Of a stretch of DNA of 64,000 bases, positions 60,940 to 64,000 are shown one piece after another. The first letter of the stretch is position 1. Each line of letters opens with the position of its first letter. Origin of the DNA: Flavobacterium sp. 9. GTDB lineage: Bacteria > Bacteroidota > Bacteroidia > Flavobacteriales > Flavobacteriaceae. The DNA is taken from positions 2,790,001 through 2,854,000 of the forward strand of contig NZ_PEEU01000001.1 of assembly GCF_002754195.1 (NCBI RefSeq), written 5' to 3'. The position numbers were made by a program, and so were the translations under genes. The notes under the pieces were generated by a model. It was not told the DNA's origin, did not search any database, and saw nothing but the letters and a program-made list of their open reading frames with translations.

Positions 60940-61168
60940 ATAGTCCCTACGGGACAACATTTCGGGGTGGCTTTTCTTTTTTACCAACATTTTTCTACCA
61001 ACATTTAACTCCTAACGGAGTATTTCTCAAAATTGTATTTTCTCAGATAACTTATTACAAGATTAAAAGCATTCTAAAATACTTAGTGTTTCAAGTTATC
61101 TCGTAGAGATTAAATATCGGTAGACTATTGTTTACACACAATAACAATGTCCCGTATGGGACTACACA
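60940..61168. repeat. Cluster of short GTA-centred palindromes
   Basis: Four small palindromes lie within 230 bp: TCCCTACGGGA (60943-60953), CTCCTAACGGAG (61009-61020), TCTCGTAGAGA (61099-61109) and TCCCGTATGGGA (61150-61161). They share the plan stem-GTA/TAA-stem and resemble remnants of a dispersed palindromic repeat family in Bacteroidota. The surrounding 60991-61230 has no credible gene. Confidence 0.55.
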
Positions 61169-61234
61169 CAATTCTAACAATAATACCACCAATTTCTACA
61201 AACACTAGAAAACCTTGCGCGAAAGTCTAAAAAC

Positions 61235-61270
61235 GAAAAAAGGCTCAAAGTATAAACTTCAAGCCTTTCT
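61235..61270 (-). terminator. Hairpin terminator of the OmpA-like gene
   Basis: Arms AAAGGCT (61239-61245) and AGCCTTT (61262-61268) with extra AAG/CTT pairing inside, followed by a short T run on the minus strand. A periodic repeat (61281-61316) lies between it and the stop at 61315. Confidence 0.55.
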
Positions 61271-61280
61271 ATATAAAAAA

Positions 61281-61316
61281 TCTTAGAACCTTAGCAACTC
61301 AGTGCCTCAGAACCTT
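61281..61316 (-). repeat. Octamer/nonamer-periodic intergenic repeat, copy B
   Basis: On the minus strand it reads GGTTCTGAG, GCACTGAG, TTGCTAAG, GTTCTAAG, the same word family as at 60585-60632 but in opposite orientation. Confidence 0.6.
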
Positions 61317-62259
61317 AATTAATACTATTAAGCATTTCAGCGATTTCATCTAATCTTGGCGTTAAGATGATTTCGATTCTACGGTTTTTAGCTTTTCCTT
61401 CCGGAGTTGCATTACTTGCAAGCGGAGAAAATTCGCTGCGACCTGCTGCTGTTAATTTTTGTTTGTTGATTTTAGTGTTTTCACTTAAAATAGCCACAAT
61501 TGCAGTTGCTCTTTTTGTAGATAAATCCCAGTTGTTTGCAATTGGACCTGAACCTGCATAAGGATCATCGTCTGTGTGTCCTTCAATAAGAACCGAAAGA
61601 TCCGGATTATCACCCAAAACTTTTCCTAATTCTACAACTGCTTTTCTACCTTCTACTCCAACTGCCCAACTTCCTGAGTTGAAAAGCAATTTGTTTTCCA
61701 TAGAAACGTATACTTTTCCATTTTTCTGTTCTACAGTAAGACCTTTACCTTCAAAACCGTTTAAGGCTTTAGATAAAGTTTCTTTTAATTTTTTCATCGC
61801 AGCTTCTTTTGCTGCAATCATAGCTTCAAGTTCGTTTAGACGACTTGCTGTTTTATCCAAACGTGCTTGTTCGTCGGCTAATTTTTTAGATTTTGCTTCT
61901 AATTGCGCTAACAATTCACGGTTTTTAGCCATATTGCTTTCTAATGCATCATTGCTGTTTTTCTCTAATGCATTATAAGAATCCTGTAAAACCTTATATT
62001 TATTTTGTGCTGCAGCCAAGTCCGCTTTTTGTTTTGCAAGATCAGCTTTTGTATCGTTTAGATCTTTTGTTAAAGCATCACGATCTAATTCTAACTGATT
62101 TTTTGATTTTTGCAAACTTGCATTTTCATCAGCAATTGAGCGATTTTCTTTTTTTAGATCTGAATATTTTGTTTCAAGATCGTTGTAAATTTTCTTGGAT
62201 ACACATGAAGTCATAGACATGGCTACAACTAGTAATCCGATAGAGGCCTTTTTAATCAT
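61315..62259 (-). CDS. OmpA-family lipoprotein with coiled-coil region
   Basis: 314 residues. The lipobox is MTSC (Cys 19). A long heptad-rich coiled coil spans about 25-165 (DLKKENRSIADENASL and similar). A C-terminal OmpA domain lies at about 185-310: LLFNSGSWAV, LIEGHTDDDPY, NWDLSTKRATAIV, GRSEFSPLASN, KAKNRRIEIIL. The Asp/Arg pair typical of diaminopimelate binding is present (NWDLS, NRRIEI). It should anchor the outer membrane to peptidoglycan. An inverted repeat lies upstream at 62297-62335. Confidence 0.93.
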   Translation of the reverse strand: MIKKASIGLLVVAMSMTSCVSKKIYNDLETKYSDLKKENRSIADENASLQKSKNQLELDRDALTKDLNDTKADLAKQKADLAAAQNKYKVLQDSYNALEKNSNDALESNMAKNRELLAQLEAKSKKLADEQARLDKTASRLNELEAMIAAKEAAMKKLKETLSKALNGFEGKGLTVEQKNGKVYVSMENKLLFNSGSWAVGVEGRKAVVELGKVLGDNPDLSVLIEGHTDDDPYAGSGPIANNWDLSTKRATAIVAILSENTKINKQKLTAAGRSEFSPLASNATPEGKAKNRRIEIILTPRLDEIAEMLNSIN

Positions 62260-62296
62260 ACTGTTTTTTATTTGGAGGGTATTAATAATCTAACAA

Positions 62297-62335
62297 TGTC
62301 AAAATTCAACAACAATAACAATGTCAATTTTGACA
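62297..62335. promoter_or_regulatory. 10-bp perfect inverted repeat between xth and the ompA-like gene
   Basis: Arms TGTCAAAATT (62297-62306) and AATTTTGACA (62326-62335). No T run follows. It is about 38 bp from the OmpA-like ATG and could be an operator or leader hairpin. Confidence 0.5.
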
Positions 62336-62374
62336 CTTAAAACTGCTATTCACTCAACAAGAACAATACCACTT

Positions 62375-63136
62375 TTATTCTATCTCAACTAAAACCGGAC
62401 AATGATCTGAATGTACAGCATCCGGAAGAATAACAGCACGTTTTAAACGATGTTGCAAAGAATCGCTTACCAAATTATAATCGATACGCCAACCTTTATT
62501 GTTTCCTCTGGCGCCAGCACGGTAACTCCACCAAGAATAATGATGCGGATCTTTATTGAAATGGCGGAAACTATCAATGAAACCAGACTTCATAAATCCG
62601 TCAAGCCAAGCACGTTCTGCCGGAAGAAATCCTGAAACAGTTTTATTACGTACCGGATCATGAATATCTATAGCTTCGTGGCAAATGTTGTAATCACCAC
62701 AAATAATAAGATTTGGAATCGTAAGTTTTAATTCGTTGATGTAGGTTTGAAAATCATCCATAAACATAAATTTATGATCTAATCTTTCAATATTTGTTCC
62801 TGACGGAAGGTATAAACTCATTACAGAACAATCGTCAAAATCAGCACGAAGGTTACGACCTTCAAAATCCATGTGATGAATTCCGGTTCCAAAAACAACG
62901 TTGTTTGGTTTTATTTTAGATAAGATAGCCACACCACTATAGCCTTTTTTGGTAGCCGGATAATAATATTGATACGGATAACCTGCAGCAGTAATGTCGT
63001 CTACGGGAATTTGCTCTTGTGTAGCTTTTATTTCCTGAAGACAAATCACATCTGGATTAGCATGTTGCAGCCATTCGATAAAACCTTTGGTAATTGCGGC
63101 ACGTATTCCGTTTACATTATAAGAAATAATTTTCAT
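62375..63136 (-). CDS. xth: Exodeoxyribonuclease III
   Basis: 253 residues from the ATG at 63136 (MKIISYNVNGIRAAI), the normal Xth length. An upstream ATG at 63196 adds 20 residues that do not fit the family, and a TACATTTG box lies inside that extension. Xth is an AP endonuclease and 3'-5' exonuclease in base-excision repair. Catalytic motifs: Asn in SYNVNG, Glu in CLQEIKA, Asp/Asn in CGDYNICHE, Asp-His in HSDHCPV. It is divergent from the acyltransferase gene. Confidence 0.95.
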   Translation of the reverse strand: MKIISYNVNGIRAAITKGFIEWLQHANPDVICLQEIKATQEQIPVDDITAAGYPYQYYYPATKKGYSGVAILSKIKPNNVVFGTGIHHMDFEGRNLRADFDDCSVMSLYLPSGTNIERLDHKFMFMDDFQTYINELKLTIPNLIICGDYNICHEAIDIHDPVRNKTVSGFLPAERAWLDGFMKSGFIDSFRHFNKDPHHYSWWSYRAGARGNNKGWRIDYNLVSDSLQHRLKRAVILPDAVHSDHCPVLVEIE

Positions 63137-63156
63137 CAGTGTTTTTTTTAGGATTC

Positions 63157-63164
63157 CAAATGTA
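63157..63164 (-). promoter_or_regulatory. Candidate -7 box of xth
   Basis: Reverse-strand TACATTTG fits TAnnTTTG and lies 20 bp upstream of the chosen xth ATG. It favours the short start. The -33 element is not clear. Confidence 0.45.
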
Positions 63165-63216
63165 ATAAAAAAGTGGAAAGTTTGTGTTTGAATCAACGAA
63201 AAGTAGAGTTTTTTGT

Positions 63217-63224
63217 TATCTTTG
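63217..63224 (+). promoter_or_regulatory. Candidate -7 box of the acyltransferase gene
   Basis: TATCTTTG fits TAnnTTTG and lies 30 bp before the ATG at 63255. No TTG is at the ideal spacing. Confidence 0.5.
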
Positions 63225-63254
63225 TTCGCTGCTCTAATAAATTAAAAATAGTAC

Positions 63255-64000
63255 ATGGGTTTAGTTACCGCGAAAGAAGTTGCAAAGGCAATAAATGTTG
63301 AGAAGTACGGAGTTCTTGGTACTTTTTCAGGCTGGATTCTTATGAAGGTTCTTAAGATCTCTACCCTTAATAAAATTTACGATCATAATAAACATTTAGA
63401 GGATGTTGCGTTTTTGAATGGGATCTTGGATGAAATGGAAATTAAATTCGAAATTCCGGAAGAAGATTTAAAACGTTTACCTAAAGATGGCGCGTATATT
63501 ACCATCTCAAATCATCCGCTTGGAGGAATTGATGGTATTTTGCTTTTGAAATTAATGCTCGAAAGAGAACCAAATTTCAAAATAATCGCTAACTTTTTAT
63601 TACACAGAATTGTTCCGCTTAAAAAATATATAATGCCGGTTAATCCTTTTGAAAATCATAAGGATGCTAAATCGAGCGTTGTTGGAATCAAAGAAACTTT
63701 GCGTCATTTAAGCGATGGAAAACCGTTGGGAATTTTCCCTGCCGGGGAAGTTTCTACCTATAAAGATGGAAAACTAGTTGTAGACAAACCTTGGGAAGAA
63801 GGCGCTTTGAAGTTAATTCGTAAAGCTAAAGTTCCTGTAGTTCCAATTTATTTTCACGCAAAAAACAGTAAGTTGTTTTATTGGCTTTCTAAAATTGATG
63901 ATACTTTGCGAACTGCAAAATTACCATCAGAATTGCTTACGCAGAAAGATCGTGTGATTAAAGTTCGTATTGGGAAACCGATTTCTGTAAATGAGCAAAA
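63255..64000 (+). CDS. Lysophospholipid acyltransferase-type protein, possible OlsF N-terminal half (partial)
   Basis: 248 residues are visible; the gene runs off the window. ISNHPLGGIDG at 85-94 is a PlsC-like block, but with five residues between His87 and Asp93 instead of the usual four. GIFPAGEVS (159-167) is the second PlsC block. A PlsC fold preceded by about 80 residues of soluble sequence is reminiscent of OlsF, the bifunctional ornithine-lipid synthase described in Flavobacterium johnsoniae. OlsF carries an OlsA-like N-half and an OlsB-like C-half. The assignment is tentative because the C-half is not seen. It would act at the inner membrane. Confidence 0.8.
   Translation, partial: MGLVTAKEVAKAINVEKYGVLGTFSGWILMKVLKISTLNKIYDHNKHLEDVAFLNGILDEMEIKFEIPEEDLKRLPKDGAYITISNHPLGGIDGILLLKLMLEREPNFKIIANFLLHRIVPLKKYIMPVNPFENHKDAKSSVVGIKETLRHLSDGKPLGIFPAGEVSTYKDGKLVVDKPWEEGALKLIRKAKVPVVPIYFHAKNSKLFYWLSKIDDTLRTAKLPSELLTQKDRVIKVRIGKPISVNEQ

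Noticed and set aside
60913..60990. N-terminal extension of the small ORF at 60739
   Set aside because: It is encoded by a palindromic intergenic repeat, a common source of false small ORFs.
61021..61230. Searched for a tRNA or small structured RNA in this gene-poor stretch
   Set aside because: Only short isolated palindromes are present; no cloverleaf or riboswitch pattern could be built.
61574..62216. Plus-strand ORFs opposite the OmpA-like gene
   Set aside because: Shadows of the coiled-coil and OmpA regions; the minus frame has lipobox and OmpA motifs.
63137..63196. Longer start for exonuclease III
   Set aside because: The family begins MKIISYNVNG. The extra residues overlap a promoter-like box and the divergent spacer.

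Overview
The window looks like a chromosomal segment of a Flavobacterium-type bacterium (Bacteroidota, Flavobacteriaceae). The DNA is AT-rich. Genes lack Shine-Dalgarno sequences, and TAnnTTTG-type promoter boxes precede several of them. There are five very large secreted proteins with type IX secretion (T9SS) C-terminal tails, plus a sixth cut by the window edge. Other lineage markers are a TonB receptor with a carboxypeptidase-regulatory-like N-terminus, DUF4270 and DUF3667 proteins, and an atpD-atpC pair detached from the other ATP synthase genes.

Layout. 1-29.3 kb is a surface-protein island: four giant genes on the minus strand (the first cut by the window edge), recX, then two on the plus strand. 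Five share a C-terminal module of roughly 450-550 residues ending in the same sorting tail; the sixth runs off the window before its C-terminus. Their N-terminal parts differ: glycine-rich domains, FN3 and Ig-like repeats, 14 delta-60 propeller repeats, nine near-identical 87-residue repeats, PA14-like and DUF11-like domains. 29.4-36.7 kb holds a split biotin cluster (bioF; bioD-bioA with a FabF-like ketosynthase). A TraB/GumN protein, an ECF sigma factor and a membrane protein sit between its two parts. 36.7-39.7 kb carries an NAD(P)-binding protein, a tandem triplet of small exported Cys-Cys peptides and a DUF3667 membrane protein. 39.7-46.3 kb has atpC-atpD and an SGNH lipoprotein next to a TonB receptor. 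46.6-48.4 kb is a GIGT-type secreted-protein gene split by an IS3-family element. 48.7-54.4 kb has a degenerate GT5-like protein, DUF4270 and glmS, divergent from panC-panD. 54.7-59.3 kb has a pseudo-esterase, radA and an AsmA-like/GT51 protein. 59.5-64 kb has an aldo/keto reductase, an OmpA lipoprotein, exonuclease III and the start of an OlsF-like acyltransferase.

The strongest leads are: the mosaic surface-protein family with shared terminators and leaders; the 9 x 261-bp repeat array; the triplicated CC-peptide genes; a 217-bp triple-nested palindrome with 36-bp perfect outer arms; the ketosynthase in the biotin cluster; and two conserved-looking enzymes that have lost signature residues (the GT5-like protein and the esterase). 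No tRNA, rRNA or CRISPR array was seen. All functional calls rest on reading the sequence; no database search was run.
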